From Candidatus Krumholzibacteriota bacterium (GTDB lineage Bacteria; Krumholzibacteriota; Krumholzibacteriia; JAJRXK01): 64,000 nt of DNA. Where the stretch lies: positions 186,001 through 250,000 of the forward strand of contig JAJDAC010000002.1 of assembly GCA_029262065.1 (NCBI GenBank), written 5' to 3'. Made by a program: the position numbers and the translations under genes. The notes under the pieces were generated by a model. It worked only from the letters and a program-made list of their open reading frames with translations, was not told the origin of the DNA and did not search any database. Positions 17,829 through 26,808 of the stretch are shown in pieces (the first letter of the stretch is position 1; every line of letters begins with the position of its first letter).

Positions 17829-19127
17829 ATGGAACCCTTGTCCAAGATCCTGATCATCGATTCCCAGCCCACGGTACGCCTGGCTTTGCGCCGCTTCCTG
17901 GAGTCGGAGCAGCACGAATGCGTCGCCGCCGCGACCCTGGAGGAAGGGCTCCAGTTGGGCGAGTCGTGGGATCTGGCGATCATTGACGAGTCGACGCTGG
18001 GCCCCACACCGTTCGAGACGGCGCTGCTGGCCGCCGGCCGTGACCGCACCCTCGTAACCGGGCCGGCGCCCAAGGCCGCGGATTTCGAATCCAGCGCCGG
18101 GTACCTGAGCAAGCCGCTCGACTATACCCAGATGGGCAAGAAGGTGCGTGAAGTCCTGAGCCTTCGTGCCGCGGCGCCCGGACCCGAACCAGGATCCCGC
18201 GAACCGGTCACCCTGCCTCTTTCCTCGGGGTCGGTCCCGGCCGGGACCATGCTGTCGGCGAGCGCCGCCATGGCCGAAACGAAGAGGCAGATCGAGCGCC
18301 TGGCGCCGCACGAGATTCCGGTGCTCATCACGGGCGAGAGCGGCACGGGCAAGGAGCTGGTGGCGCAGGCGCTCCACGAGCAGAGCCCGCGGGCCAGCCA
18401 ACCGTTCGTGGCCATCCACTGCGGCGCCATCCCACCCGACCTGTTGGAAAGCGAACTGTTCGGCCACGAGAAAGGCAGCTTCACTGACGCCCATCGCAGC
18501 AAACCGGGAAAGTTCGAGCTGGCGGGCAAAGGCACGATCCTGCTCGACGAGATCGGTGAGATGCCGCTGGAACTGCAGGCCAAGCTGCTGCGGGTGCTGC
18601 AGGAGCGCGAAATGGAGCGCGTGGGTGGCGTGCGATCCATTCCGGTACACGCTCGCGTACTGGCGGCAACCAACCGCGATCTCCGCGAACAGGTCGCACA
18701 AGGACGGTTTCGCGAAGACCTCCGTCACCGCATCGACGTGGCCAGAGTGCACCTGCCGCCACTGCGCGATCGCGAAGACGACGTGGAGCTGTTGGCCGCC
18801 GCGCTGGCCTCGCGCTACGCGCGCGAATACAGCCGAACCATCCGGGGGTTCTCCGACCACGCCCGCCGACAGCTGAACGCCCATGCGTGGCCGGGGAACG
18901 TGCGCGAACTCGAAAACGTGCTTCGCCGGGCCATTGTTCTGAGCGACAGCGATGTACTGCGAGAGCTACCGATCGATACCGCGGTCGAGCCTTCCAGCGC
19001 CGTACTCGAAGACCACCTGGATGCCTTCGTGGCTCAGGCCATCGGTCGGGGTGAGAGCGCCGAGATGGTTCGCCGCAACCTCCTCGAACTGCTCGATGGC
19101 GTCTTGAACCGCCACCCACCGGACTAG
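17829..19127 (+). CDS. Sigma-54-dependent response regulator without a DNA-binding domain
   Basis: NtrC-type activator of 432 residues. Residues 1-110 are a receiver with D53 and K95. Residues about 140-370 are the AAA+ sigma-54 activation domain: Walker A GESGTGKE (169-176), the sigma-54 contact loop GSFTDA at 216-221 (a variant of GAFTGA), Walker B ILLDEIGE, and HAWPGNVRELENVLRRA. The last 50 residues keep one amphipathic helix (LEDHLDAFVAQAI) but no Fis-type helix-turn-helix. Such activators can work from solution. No kinase gene is adjacent. A TATACT -10-like box lies at 17805-17810. Sigma-54-like promoters are listed at 38894, 39585 and 48296; a link is inference. Confidence 0.9.
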   Translation: MEPLSKILIIDSQPTVRLALRRFLESEQHECVAAATLEEGLQLGESWDLAIIDESTLGPTPFETALLAAGRDRTLVTGPAPKAADFESSAGYLSKPLDYTQMGKKVREVLSLRAAAPGPEPGSREPVTLPLSSGSVPAGTMLSASAAMAETKRQIERLAPHEIPVLITGESGTGKELVAQALHEQSPRASQPFVAIHCGAIPPDLLESELFGHEKGSFTDAHRSKPGKFELAGKGTILLDEIGEMPLELQAKLLRVLQEREMERVGGVRSIPVHARVLAATNRDLREQVAQGRFREDLRHRIDVARVHLPPLRDREDDVELLAAALASRYAREYSRTIRGFSDHARRQLNAHAWPGNVRELENVLRRAIVLSDSDVLRELPIDTAVEPSSAVLEDHLDAFVAQAIGRGESAEMVRRNLLELLDGVLNRHPPD

Positions 19128-19328
19128 GTAATATCAAGGTGGCCCGGGCCACGACCGGCCCGGCACCGGAACCACCCACCCCGACCGGTCCGCCCGGGGA
19201 CTGCGGGAAAAGAAAAATCAGCGGTCAGCCAACCTCTCTACTGGCCAGAACCCTGGCACCCAGACCCACCCGGGGGCGAGAGAGAAGATTGCGTCCTTCA
19301 GCAAGTTACCGCTCCGGCGAATTGAATC
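19128..19328. other. Non-coding, nothing recognised
   Basis: GC-rich stretch after the sigma-54 activator gene. No convincing gene, promoter or terminator is visible. Confidence 0.5.
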
Positions 19329-19357
19329 TAGGCACGTTGATTTTCGCTTTTTATACG
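19329..19357 (+). promoter_or_regulatory. Candidate sigma-70-type promoter of the structured RNA
   Basis: TAGGCA at 19329-19334 and TATACG at 19352-19357 with a 17-base spacer, in a locally AT-rich stretch. The predicted transcription start near 19364 falls at the 5' edge of the closing stem described for the RNA. Confidence 0.4.
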
Positions 19358-19363
19358 CTTTTC

Positions 19364-19585
19364 TGTCGCCTTCGAAAAGAGACGAAGAAACCTAGAAATC
19401 GAGGCCGAAGATTTCCCCTTGGATTCCCCGGGCTCGATCGCCTATGCTTCCTCTCGTCGGCGGGCTGCTTCCCGTGGCCACTCGGTTCGGCTAACCACGT
19501 TCAAGAAATCCGGGACAGCCTTTGAGGCGGCTCGCCACACTCTTTTCGAAAGGCCCCGAGAGCAACTGCTTCGGGGCCTTTTGCT
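19364..19585 (+). ncRNA. Candidate structured non-coding RNA, possibly 6S RNA
   Basis: Bases 19368-19381 pair with 19540-19554 in a 14-bp closing stem with one bulged A, enclosing about 160 bases with an apical CGGG/CCCG hairpin near 19460 and GATTTC/GAAATC pairing. A promoter sits just upstream and a strong terminator follows. Length (about 187 bases) and the long-range closing stem around a large internal region recall 6S RNA, which binds RNA polymerase. No conserved 6S sequence could be confirmed by eye, so identity is tentative; the transcription unit itself is better supported. Confidence 0.45.
19549..19583 (+). terminator. Rho-independent terminator of the candidate RNA
   Basis: Eleven-base stem AAAGGCCCCGA / TCGGGGCCTTT followed by T-rich sequence. 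Its left arm overlaps the last bases of the RNA's closing stem. Confidence 0.8.
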
Positions 19586-19702
19586 TTGTCCCCGGAAGCC
19601 GTTACAGGACAACTTTCTAGCAGCATCGCCGAAAATCTGGCGGCGAACTTCCGTGCACCTTGCGTAGCGTTGAACTTCGTTCGCCGGCGGCTGCGTCGCA
19701 CG

Positions 19703-19731
19703 AAAAAGAGGGACCCCGTGGGGCCCCTCTT
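19703..19731 (-). terminator. Rho-independent terminator of the M16 protease operon
   Basis: Twelve-base stem with one mismatch (AAGAGGGGCCCC on the minus strand), followed on the minus strand by five T, 31 bases after the protease stop. Confidence 0.85.
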
Positions 19732-19761
19732 CTCGCTCATCCTTCGATCAATCCGTTTCGA

Positions 19762-21921
19762 TCAGCTGGCTGGCTTCTCGAAAAGCGACGCGTCCACGCG
19801 CGGGTTCAATTCGATCTTCGTGGTCTCTACCGTGAAGATCTTTTCACCTGCGTGAACAACTTCGGTCGCGTGCGGAATATTCACTCCGCCAATCTTCTTC
19901 ACGTTGGAAAAGAAGAATTCCTGCAAACCGGGGGTCTGATTCATGGGGTGTTTGCCCATTGCCTCGGCCTTCACGAGCACGTTGCTCGCGCTGTCGAAGA
20001 ACATCTTGTACCACTTCTCTTCTGACAGCCACACGAGCACTACCTTCGTCTCCACGTCGTTGACGGTTTCGTTGGCCAGTGCCTGAACCTGGAAGTTGTC
20101 GAAGTTGCCCAGCACGTAGATGGGATCTTCCATGATCTGCAGACGCTGATCCTGGGCATCGTCGCCGGTAATATCCTGGATTCCCTGCGGCGACTTGTTC
20201 CACACCGCATCCTTACCCACGACCTGCAGCATCTCGCCGAACGGAAGCATCAGCGCGGTGTGCATCTGGTCGGGATACAGAATCGTGGTGTTCGAGGTAG
20301 CGGCCAGTTCCATTCCACCCATGGTGATGCCGATCGAGTCACTGCGCTTCATGCTGGTGACACCGGACACCGCGTTACCGCCGTGGGCCTGACGTGCCGC
20401 CGCCAACGCGGCGCGGCCAAGTTCGATCGTCTCGGCCGTGGGCGCGGGGAATTGCTCGCCCTCGGGTTCGGGAATGCTGATGTCCAGCTCTTCCACGGGC
20501 CCGTAGGTGGACAGATCGCCATCCCACTCGTCGGTCTTGCCAACGGCCACGACCGCGAACTGATCGGGATCAAGGCGACGCTTCGCAACGTCCTGCACCT
20601 GCTGGGCAGATACGTTCTTTACCTTCTTCGGGTAGGTCTCGAGGTAGTCCTCGGGGTAACCCAGGTATTCGAAGTACGCCTTGCGCGAGACGATCTGCTC
20701 CTTGGACGCAAAGTTGAACACGTGACTGTTCAGAATTGCTTCCTTGGCGTCAGCCAGCTCACCCGGCGTGACTTCACCCTCGCGCATCTTGTCGATCTCG
20801 CCCAGAACGGCTCCCAGCGCCTGATCAACGGTCTCGTTCTTGGTACCCACGTAGGCCTGGAACGTGCCCACGCGCGACCAGCTGGCGCCGTCGGTGCTGC
20901 CCACATTGTAGGCAAGGCCCAGGTTGCTGCGAACCTCGTTGAACAGGCGATCGCCGAAGCCGCCACCCAGAATGCGGTTCATCACACTCATTGCGTAGTA
21001 GTCGGGATCGTTCCGCTTCATTCCAGTGTGACCCACGGCGACGCGTGACTGCGTCACGTCGTCCTTGTTGGCGACCATGACGCGACGGGTACCCGGCGTG
21101 GGCTTGTCGGGCAACGCGGGAATCTCGTTCTCCACCCGCGGCCAATCGCCGAACAGACGGTTCACCGTGGACAGAGCTTCCTTGGTGGAGATGTCGCCCG
21201 TGACGATCATGATCATGTTGTTCGGGTGGTAGAAATACTCGTAGAACTGCACCAGGTCATCACGACTGATGCTGTCGAGCGTCTCATACTCGGCGTGACG
21301 CGCGTAGGGGTGATCCTCGCCCCACACGGCCTTGTCGAGCTCGCGGGCCACGATTCCGAACAGCTCGTCGTTGCGACGCGCAATGCCGGCACGCTGCCCG
21401 GTCAGCGCCACATCGATCTTGTCTTCTTCGAAGGCCGGGTTGCGAATCACGTCGGCCACCAGCTCCATGCCTCGCGCGGCATCCTTGCTCAGGAAGCTGA
21501 AGCTCAGCTGACCCGAGGTCTCACCGATGCTGCTCTCGATCTGTCCACCCATGGCCTCGAGCATGGTGTCCAGATCATCGGCCACAATGCTGGTGGTACC
21601 ACCCGAGCGCAGCACGTCACCGGTCACCGAGGCCAGGCCAACCTTCGAGCCCGGCTCGTAGGCCGAGCCCGTACGGACGATGAACTCGCCCTCCACCAGC
21701 GGCCACTCGTGGTCTTCCATGATGAACAGGACCATGCCGTTCTCGAGCACATGGCGCTCGTAGTCAGGCAGGTTGATGTCGCGAAGTTCAGGATACTTGA
21801 ATTTTTCCCAGGGCTTGGTCGCCGCCCAGGCCGCCGGCGACGCGGCGGAAAGAAGAATCACGGTCGCGAGCGCGCAAATAAGTCCGCTCGCGAGTTTCGT
21901 TCGCAGCGAATCAGCTCGCAT
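19762..21921 (-). CDS. M16-family peptidase-like protein, non-catalytic partner
   Basis: A 719-residue exported protein (signal peptide ending AAWAA). Two M16 domain pairs follow, but the zinc motif HxxEH is absent: the matching site reads RSGGTTSIVADDLD. The C-terminal domain carries the RSNLGLAYNV block typical of non-catalytic M16 partners. Residues about 500-719 form an extra domain resembling outer-membrane lipoprotein sorting (LolA-like) folds. Start ATG 21921 has GGAGAG at 6 bases and overlaps the catalytic partner by 11 bases. The pair probably forms a periplasmic heterodimer. Confidence 0.88.
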   Translation of the reverse strand: MRADSLRTKLASGLICALATVILLSAASPAAWAATKPWEKFKYPELRDINLPDYERHVLENGMVLFIMEDHEWPLVEGEFIVRTGSAYEPGSKVGLASVTGDVLRSGGTTSIVADDLDTMLEAMGGQIESSIGETSGQLSFSFLSKDAARGMELVADVIRNPAFEEDKIDVALTGQRAGIARRNDELFGIVARELDKAVWGEDHPYARHAEYETLDSISRDDLVQFYEYFYHPNNMIMIVTGDISTKEALSTVNRLFGDWPRVENEIPALPDKPTPGTRRVMVANKDDVTQSRVAVGHTGMKRNDPDYYAMSVMNRILGGGFGDRLFNEVRSNLGLAYNVGSTDGASWSRVGTFQAYVGTKNETVDQALGAVLGEIDKMREGEVTPGELADAKEAILNSHVFNFASKEQIVSRKAYFEYLGYPEDYLETYPKKVKNVSAQQVQDVAKRRLDPDQFAVVAVGKTDEWDGDLSTYGPVEELDISIPEPEGEQFPAPTAETIELGRAALAAARQAHGGNAVSGVTSMKRSDSIGITMGGMELAATSNTTILYPDQMHTALMLPFGEMLQVVGKDAVWNKSPQGIQDITGDDAQDQRLQIMEDPIYVLGNFDNFQVQALANETVNDVETKVVLVWLSEEKWYKMFFDSASNVLVKAEAMGKHPMNQTPGLQEFFFSNVKKIGGVNIPHATEVVHAGEKIFTVETTKIELNPRVDASLFEKPAS

Positions 21922-23425
21922 CGTCACTCTCCTCTTCCTCGGTGATGATCATACCCACGGTGCGGTTGCTGGCCGTGAAGGCTTCCTGGGACACCCGCTG
22001 GATGTCGGCGGCGGTTACCGCGTCGAGCTCGAGGCCGTAAGCGAACGCCTTGCGCCAATCGCCCTGGATGATCTCGGCATTCAGCAAAGAACTCGCGATT
22101 CCCTGGTTCGAACGCATCTGTCGCACCCAGTCGGCCTTCATGCGAGTGACCACGCCCTCCAACTCCTCGGCCGACACGGGCTCGGTCTTCAACCGGTCGA
22201 GCTCTTCGAGTATGGCCACTTCACAGTCGGCGGCGGTAACACCCTTCGAGGGCACCGCGAAGGTCAGGAACAAGCCCGGGTAGAGCTCGCCGGGAATCTG
22301 GGTGATGGCACCAACGGCCACCGCCTTCTTCTCGTCCTTCACCAGGCGCTCGTGCAGGCGGCTGCTGCGTCCGTTGGCCACCAACGACGTGATGACATCG
22401 TAGACTGGCGCATCGGGATGGCTACGCGCGGGCTTGTGGAAGCCCATGGCCAGAATGGGCTGACCGGGGTCGACCATGGCCAGGCGACGCTCGCCGCGCT
22501 GCGGCGGCTCCACCGTACGCACGGGATCGGGAACCGGACCCGGCGCCCAGTCGGCGAAATACTTTTCGGCCAGCTTCTTGATTTCGTCGGGGTAGACATC
22601 GCCGGCCAGGCAGATGACCACGTTGCCCGGCACGTAGTGCTCGGCGTAGAGATCCATGCAGTCTTCGCGCGTGAAGCTCTTCAGATCGGAAATGTGACCC
22701 ACCAGGGGCTGACCGTAGGGGTGACCCAGGTAGCTCATGGCCAGGAACTCTTCGATCATGCGGCCCGTGGGGCTGCTCTCGGTGCGCATCCTTCGCTCTT
22801 CCATGACCACGTCGCGTTCCTTGTAGAACTCACGCATGACCGGGCGTTCGAACCGCTCGCTCTCGAGGTAGGCCCACAACTCCAGCTTGTTGCTGGGCAT
22901 GTTGTAGAAATAGCCCGTCACGTCGTACGACGTGAACGCGTTCAGGCCGGTTCCGCCGGCCTTCTCGACGATCGTGCCGAACTCGTTGGTCTCAACGAAC
23001 TCGCCCGCGGCCTCTTCTTGCGCCTTGAACTCCTCCCACAAGCCATCCAGCTTGGCCTCATCGGCGCCGGCGACCTTGGCATCCCACCAGATCTTGTAGG
23101 CAGCGTTCTCGGCTTCGAGAGCTTTGGTTTCCTTCTTGAAATCTTTGGTTCCGATCTTGTCGGTACCCTTGAAAGCCATGTGCTCAAACATGTGAGCCAG
23201 ACCGGTAATGCCGGGAACCTCGTTTACGCCGCCGGCGCGAACCATGGCAAAATAGGTGAAAATCGGGGCATCGTGGCGCTCGACGACCATGAACCGAAGT
23301 CCGTTGTCGAGCGTGAACGACGTAACACTCTTCTCCAGCTGCATGACATCCTGGGCGGCCACCGGAGTGGTGAACGCGAGGACCAACGAAAGCAGAGAGA
23401 GACTGGCCAGCACTTTACTGTGCAT
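21911..23425 (-). CDS. M16-family zinc protease, catalytic subunit
   Basis: A 504-residue exported metalloprotease. The signal peptide ends near TTPVAAQ. The inverted zinc motif HMFEH is at residues 78-82, with the distal Glu in the ERDVVMEERR segment. Between them is an insertion of about 60 charged residues, longer than usual. ATG 23425 is preceded by GGAGG at 6 bases. It is translated ahead of the non-catalytic partner. Confidence 0.92.
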   Translation of the reverse strand: MHSKVLASLSLLSLVLAFTTPVAAQDVMQLEKSVTSFTLDNGLRFMVVERHDAPIFTYFAMVRAGGVNEVPGITGLAHMFEHMAFKGTDKIGTKDFKKETKALEAENAAYKIWWDAKVAGADEAKLDGLWEEFKAQEEAAGEFVETNEFGTIVEKAGGTGLNAFTSYDVTGYFYNMPSNKLELWAYLESERFERPVMREFYKERDVVMEERRMRTESSPTGRMIEEFLAMSYLGHPYGQPLVGHISDLKSFTREDCMDLYAEHYVPGNVVICLAGDVYPDEIKKLAEKYFADWAPGPVPDPVRTVEPPQRGERRLAMVDPGQPILAMGFHKPARSHPDAPVYDVITSLVANGRSSRLHERLVKDEKKAVAVGAITQIPGELYPGLFLTFAVPSKGVTAADCEVAILEELDRLKTEPVSAEELEGVVTRMKADWVRQMRSNQGIASSLLNAEIIQGDWRKAFAYGLELDAVTAADIQRVSQEAFTASNRTVGMIITEEEESDDAS

Positions 23426-23486
23426 GGCACCTCCTCGGTATTCTAGCGGGTTTGATTGGGTTGACCGCTGCGCCAAGCGGCAGTTG

Positions 23487-23515
23487 ACGGTACCAGGCAC
23501 AATAGGCTTGGTCAA
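23487..23515 (-). promoter_or_regulatory. Candidate promoter for the M16 operon
   Basis: On the minus strand TTGACC (23515-23510) and TACCGT (23492-23487) with a 17-base spacer. Good -35, weak -10. Confidence 0.3.
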
Positions 23516-23526
23516 AACAACTCGCA

Positions 23527-24123
23527 TCACGACGACGGTTTTCCTTGGGAAACGTAGTGGCTGTCGGGGTCGAAGAAACGGTAACGAAACTCTGTCGCTT
23601 GTCGAATCCCGATGCGGCTCGAGCGTTCGACGCACGCGGCTGGGTCTCCGGGCCAAAGGCCCATCGGACCGGTCACCAGATCCAAGCCATTGGACCTCAG
23701 GTCCACCCCGAGGGCCGAAGATAGCTTGCCTGGACCATTGGTGAGCTCGGGACCTTCGCGAGGCCGACGCTGGCGCATGATCGAAAGTCCCTCGATTGGC
23801 TCCGCCGCCCGGAGCAGAACCGCCCCGGCTTCGCCTCGCCGCTCGCATACGACGTTCATGCAATAGTGCACGCCGTAGATTAAGTACACGTACAAGCGCC
23901 CGGGAGTTTCAAACATTTCACTGTTTCGTGGCGTGGGGCCCCGATGGGCGTGGCTGGCCGCGTCGGCGCCGACCCCAAGGTAGGCTTCCACCTCCACGAT
24001 CCGTGCTCTGATCCTGCTCTTACCCTGCTTTTTGACCAGAATCTGGCCAACGAGATCCTGGGCCACCTCCAGGGTCGGCCGGGCGAAGAAACGGCGAGAA
24101 AGACGGCCCGAGGAGTTGGTCAA
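23527..24123 (-). CDS. 3-Methyladenine DNA glycosylase (AAG/Mpg family)
   Basis: A 198-residue base-excision repair enzyme that removes alkylated purines. It shows VGQILVKK, the catalytic-region ARIVEVEAYLG, TPRNSEMFETPGRLYVYLIY and NGPGKLSSALGV, all typical of the AAG family. The start appears to be TTG 24123, forming a TTGA overlap with the stop of the upstream ABC permease; no ATG lies between this and the conserved core. The gene seems to ride on the ABC transporter transcript, with no clear functional link. Confidence 0.9.
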   Translation of the reverse strand: MTNSSGRLSRRFFARPTLEVAQDLVGQILVKKQGKSRIRARIVEVEAYLGVGADAASHAHRGPTPRNSEMFETPGRLYVYLIYGVHYCMNVVCERRGEAGAVLLRAAEPIEGLSIMRQRRPREGPELTNGPGKLSSALGVDLRSNGLDLVTGPMGLWPGDPAACVERSSRIGIRQATEFRYRFFDPDSHYVSQGKPSS

Positions 24124-24989
24124 CTGATGACGTATTCCTTGCGGGAGAACAGGAAGCCTCCCACCGCCACGGCGGCCACGAGCATGGCCGTCAGGGCAAA
24201 GGCCGAAGCCCACCCCGGCACCTCGGCCTCTTGCGTCAGCAGCACCCGGAACGCGTCGAGCAGCTTGCTCTCCACGTCGGCGTCGTCGAGCAGCAGATTC
24301 CGAATGTGGAAGTTGATGGTGTAGTTCTGGAGCTGGCTGGGAAACTTGGAAACGGCCAGCTCCCAACCAAAGGCATAGAGCATGCCCCAGACCACCGGCC
24401 GCGAGAACGCGACGCCGAAGACGGCGCATACCGCGGTAGCGCAAACGGTGGCCGCCAACACCAGGAAGACGTGGTTTACATAGGCTTTGACGAACTCGAA
24501 CGTCACTACCTCGAAGTTGCCCGCAACCATCAGCGCGAAGCACACCACCAGCGACGCCGCCAGCAGCCCACCCGCGGTCAGCTGCACCGCCAGCAATCGG
24601 CCGGTGAAGATGTCGATCTTCCGAATCGGACGCGTGAAAAGATAGGTGATCGTGCGTCCCTGGACTTCCGAGTGCACCGTGGGTATCCCAAACGCCAGTG
24701 CCACCACATAAACCAGAAGCTGCAGATAGAGCGTACTGACCAGATTGGTGAAATACACCTCGGCGCCGAACTGTTCGGGCGCCAACATGCGCCAAAGCAA
24801 GGTCAGTCCCAGCGGTATCGCGCACACCAGGGCCAGGAACACGAACGTACGCCGCCGCAACATCTCGGTGAGAGATGCTCTGAAAACCAACGATACGACC
24901 GACCACGATGGCAACACCGACGGCGGTCGTTGCGTCGAGGCTACGACCCGAGACGTCGATTCGCCAGATGCACGAACAGGGGTGGTCAC
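24120..24989 (-). CDS. ABC-2-type transporter permease
   Basis: A 289-residue permease with six membrane helices after an N-terminal polar region of about 35 residues. It contains the coupling-region signature GRTITYLFTRPIRKIDIFTGRLLA seen in ABC-2 permeases as short blocks (TRPIRKIDI). It starts at GTG 24989, overlapping the ATPase gene in a GTGA. With the next three genes it forms a duplicated ATPase-permease set. Confidence 0.88.
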   Translation of the reverse strand: MTTPVRASGESTSRVVASTQRPPSVLPSWSVVSLVFRASLTEMLRRRTFVFLALVCAIPLGLTLLWRMLAPEQFGAEVYFTNLVSTLYLQLLVYVVALAFGIPTVHSEVQGRTITYLFTRPIRKIDIFTGRLLAVQLTAGGLLAASLVVCFALMVAGNFEVVTFEFVKAYVNHVFLVLAATVCATAVCAVFGVAFSRPVVWGMLYAFGWELAVSKFPSQLQNYTINFHIRNLLLDDADVESKLLDAFRVLLTQEAEVPGWASAFALTAMLVAAVAVGGFLFSRKEYVIS

Positions 24990-25939
24990 TGGGTTCCCTC
25001 CACGAGGTACGCAAACAAGCTCTTCAAATCGTCATCCAGTGTCCGGTAGCCACGGATGTCCACTTCGGCTTCGAGCGCCACGTGTGGCAGATGCTTGAAG
25101 AACCGGCTCGACCGCGTGGACGAGACAATCAGTCGGTCGTCGGCCTCCACCTGTACCGCCTGGACGTCCTCGCTGGCAATCAGGTTCACGGCCAGTTCCC
25201 GAGCATTGCTGCAATCGACCTCGATCCGCAGCGGTTCGTTCTCCAGATTCTCCAGGTGATCCCGGATCTCGGTGAAATGTCCGTGTGCACGGATGCGACC
25301 GTTGGTGATGAGCATGATGGTGGACGTCATGGCCTCCACCTCGTGCAGAAGATGGCTGCTCAGCAGGATGGTCTTGCCCTCTTTGCCCAACTCACGAATC
25401 AGCTCCATCGATTCGTGACGGCTGACCGGATCCATTCCGTTGAACGGCTCGTCGAGGAACATCACGTCGGGATCGTGGGCCATGGCCTGCGCCAGTTTGA
25501 TCTTCTGGCGCATGCCTTTGCTGTAGCCGGCCACCCGACGGTGGGCCGCATCGGTCAGGTGACACCGCGACAGGGCCTTGTCGGCCCGGGCCGACGCCTC
25601 GCTCTTGGAGAACCCCTGCAACCGGAGCAGGTACATCAACATCTCGTGCCCGGTCATGAACTCGTACAGGGCGTCGGGTTCGGGGCAGAACCCGATTCGA
25701 TGGTAGAGTCCCCGACTCGAACCCAGGTCGTGGCCAAACACCAGCACGCGACCCTTGCTGGGGGCGATCTGACCCGCCAACACCTTGAACAGGGTACTCT
25801 TGCCCGCGCCGTTCAAGCCCAGTAAGCCCGTGATGCCCGGGCCCACTTCGCATTGCACGCCCTGGACGCCAATGACCTGCCCGTACCAGCGACTGACGTC
25901 ATCGGCCACCAGCACGGTTTCCATCGCGGTGGAACTCAT
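24986..25939 (-). CDS. ABC transporter ATP-binding protein
   Basis: A 317-residue ATPase. Walker A GLNGAGKST, signature YSKGMRQKIKLAQAM, Walker B DVMFLDEPFNGMDP and the switch His in LLSSHLLHEV are all present. The last 90 residues form the C-terminal extension typical of exporters that pair with ABC-2 permeases. ATG 25939 overlaps the upstream permease stop in an ATGA. Confidence 0.93.
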   Translation of the reverse strand: MSSTAMETVLVADDVSRWYGQVIGVQGVQCEVGPGITGLLGLNGAGKSTLFKVLAGQIAPSKGRVLVFGHDLGSSRGLYHRIGFCPEPDALYEFMTGHEMLMYLLRLQGFSKSEASARADKALSRCHLTDAAHRRVAGYSKGMRQKIKLAQAMAHDPDVMFLDEPFNGMDPVSRHESMELIRELGKEGKTILLSSHLLHEVEAMTSTIMLITNGRIRAHGHFTEIRDHLENLENEPLRIEVDCSNARELAVNLIASEDVQAVQVEADDRLIVSSTRSSRFFKHLPHVALEAEVDIRGYRTLDDDLKSLFAYLVEGTQ

Positions 25940-26808
25940 AGCACCACCTCGACCGGCTCGATCCGACGGCGTACGAGCCAGTAGCATCCGCCGACCACTA
26001 CGGCCAATACCAACGTGCTCAAGATGGGATGAAAATCGTTGGGAAGCCGCACGCCGAACATCCAGGCCCCGACCTGATCCAGGTTGCCCTTGATTCGAAT
26101 CAGCCCCCAGCGCTCGTGGCCCGTGAAGCCTTGAAGCAACTCCACCACGCCCGCCAACGGACCGTAGCCGTAGATAATGAGCCAGGACACGGCAATGAGG
26201 TTGGCACGCCGACCGATCGAACTCAGCGCCAGGATCAGCAGGCCGGTAACGGCGATCAGCAGCACGGTGTAGGCCGTGCCCGCGAACGGAGCAGCCCAGA
26301 CGGCCGCGAAGTAACTGGAGCCGTGCCGCAACGAAATTGCGAAGAGCCAGAGTATGATGTTGGGAACCCACACCACCATGACGATGAACGCAGCGACCAC
26401 GCCCAACTTGCCCATGATGTAGTCGTTGCGCGTGAGCGGTTTCGAGAAATACATCTGCAACGCGTTGTGACGCCGATCGCGGGCAATGAGATCACTGCCC
26501 ACCAACACCACGAACAACAGGACCGCCAACTCCGAGGCCACCGAAGTGAACACGTCGTAGAAGAAGGACATTCCGATGTCGGTGTTGACCGGTAGAATCT
26601 GACCTACGCCCACCTCGTTCGCGCGCGACTTGAAGTACAACTCGACGCCCTTGACCAGGGGGGCAATCCAGGCCCCTAACATGAGCATGAGGTACTTGCG
26701 CTGCTTGACGACTTCCAACACGCCGCGACGTAGAATGGGCCACCACCTTACGGGGTGCTTGGCCATCTCGCCGTTCCATCGCTGGTATCCCTGGTCGTAG
26801 ATCGGCAT
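25936..26808 (-). CDS. ABC-2-type transporter permease
   Basis: A 290-residue permease starting MPIYDQGYQRWNGE, a recognisable N-terminus in this permease family. Six helices follow; the SDLIARDRRHNALQMYFSKP block is the ABC-2 coupling segment. It begins with an ATG that shares one base (TGATG) with the stop of the upstream ATPase. Confidence 0.9.
   Translation of the reverse strand: MPIYDQGYQRWNGEMAKHPVRWWPILRRGVLEVVKQRKYLMLMLGAWIAPLVKGVELYFKSRANEVGVGQILPVNTDIGMSFFYDVFTSVASELAVLLFVVLVGSDLIARDRRHNALQMYFSKPLTRNDYIMGKLGVVAAFIVMVVWVPNIILWLFAISLRHGSSYFAAVWAAPFAGTAYTVLLIAVTGLLILALSSIGRRANLIAVSWLIIYGYGPLAGVVELLQGFTGHERWGLIRIKGNLDQVGAWMFGVRLPNDFHPILSTLVLAVVVGGCYWLVRRRIEPVEVVL

Noticed and set aside
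19256-19275. TGGCAC in the non-coding region as a sigma-54 -24 box
   Set aside because: No GC at the required ten-base distance.
19364-19585. tmRNA, RNase P RNA or SRP RNA
   Set aside because: The conserved landmarks of these RNAs (for example the SRP GGAAGCAGC loop or the RNase P GAGGAAAGTC block) are not present.
21773-23446. A 557-residue plus-strand frame opposite the catalytic M16 gene
   Set aside because: Antisense shadow of a well-supported protease gene, with no ribosome site or recognisable fold.
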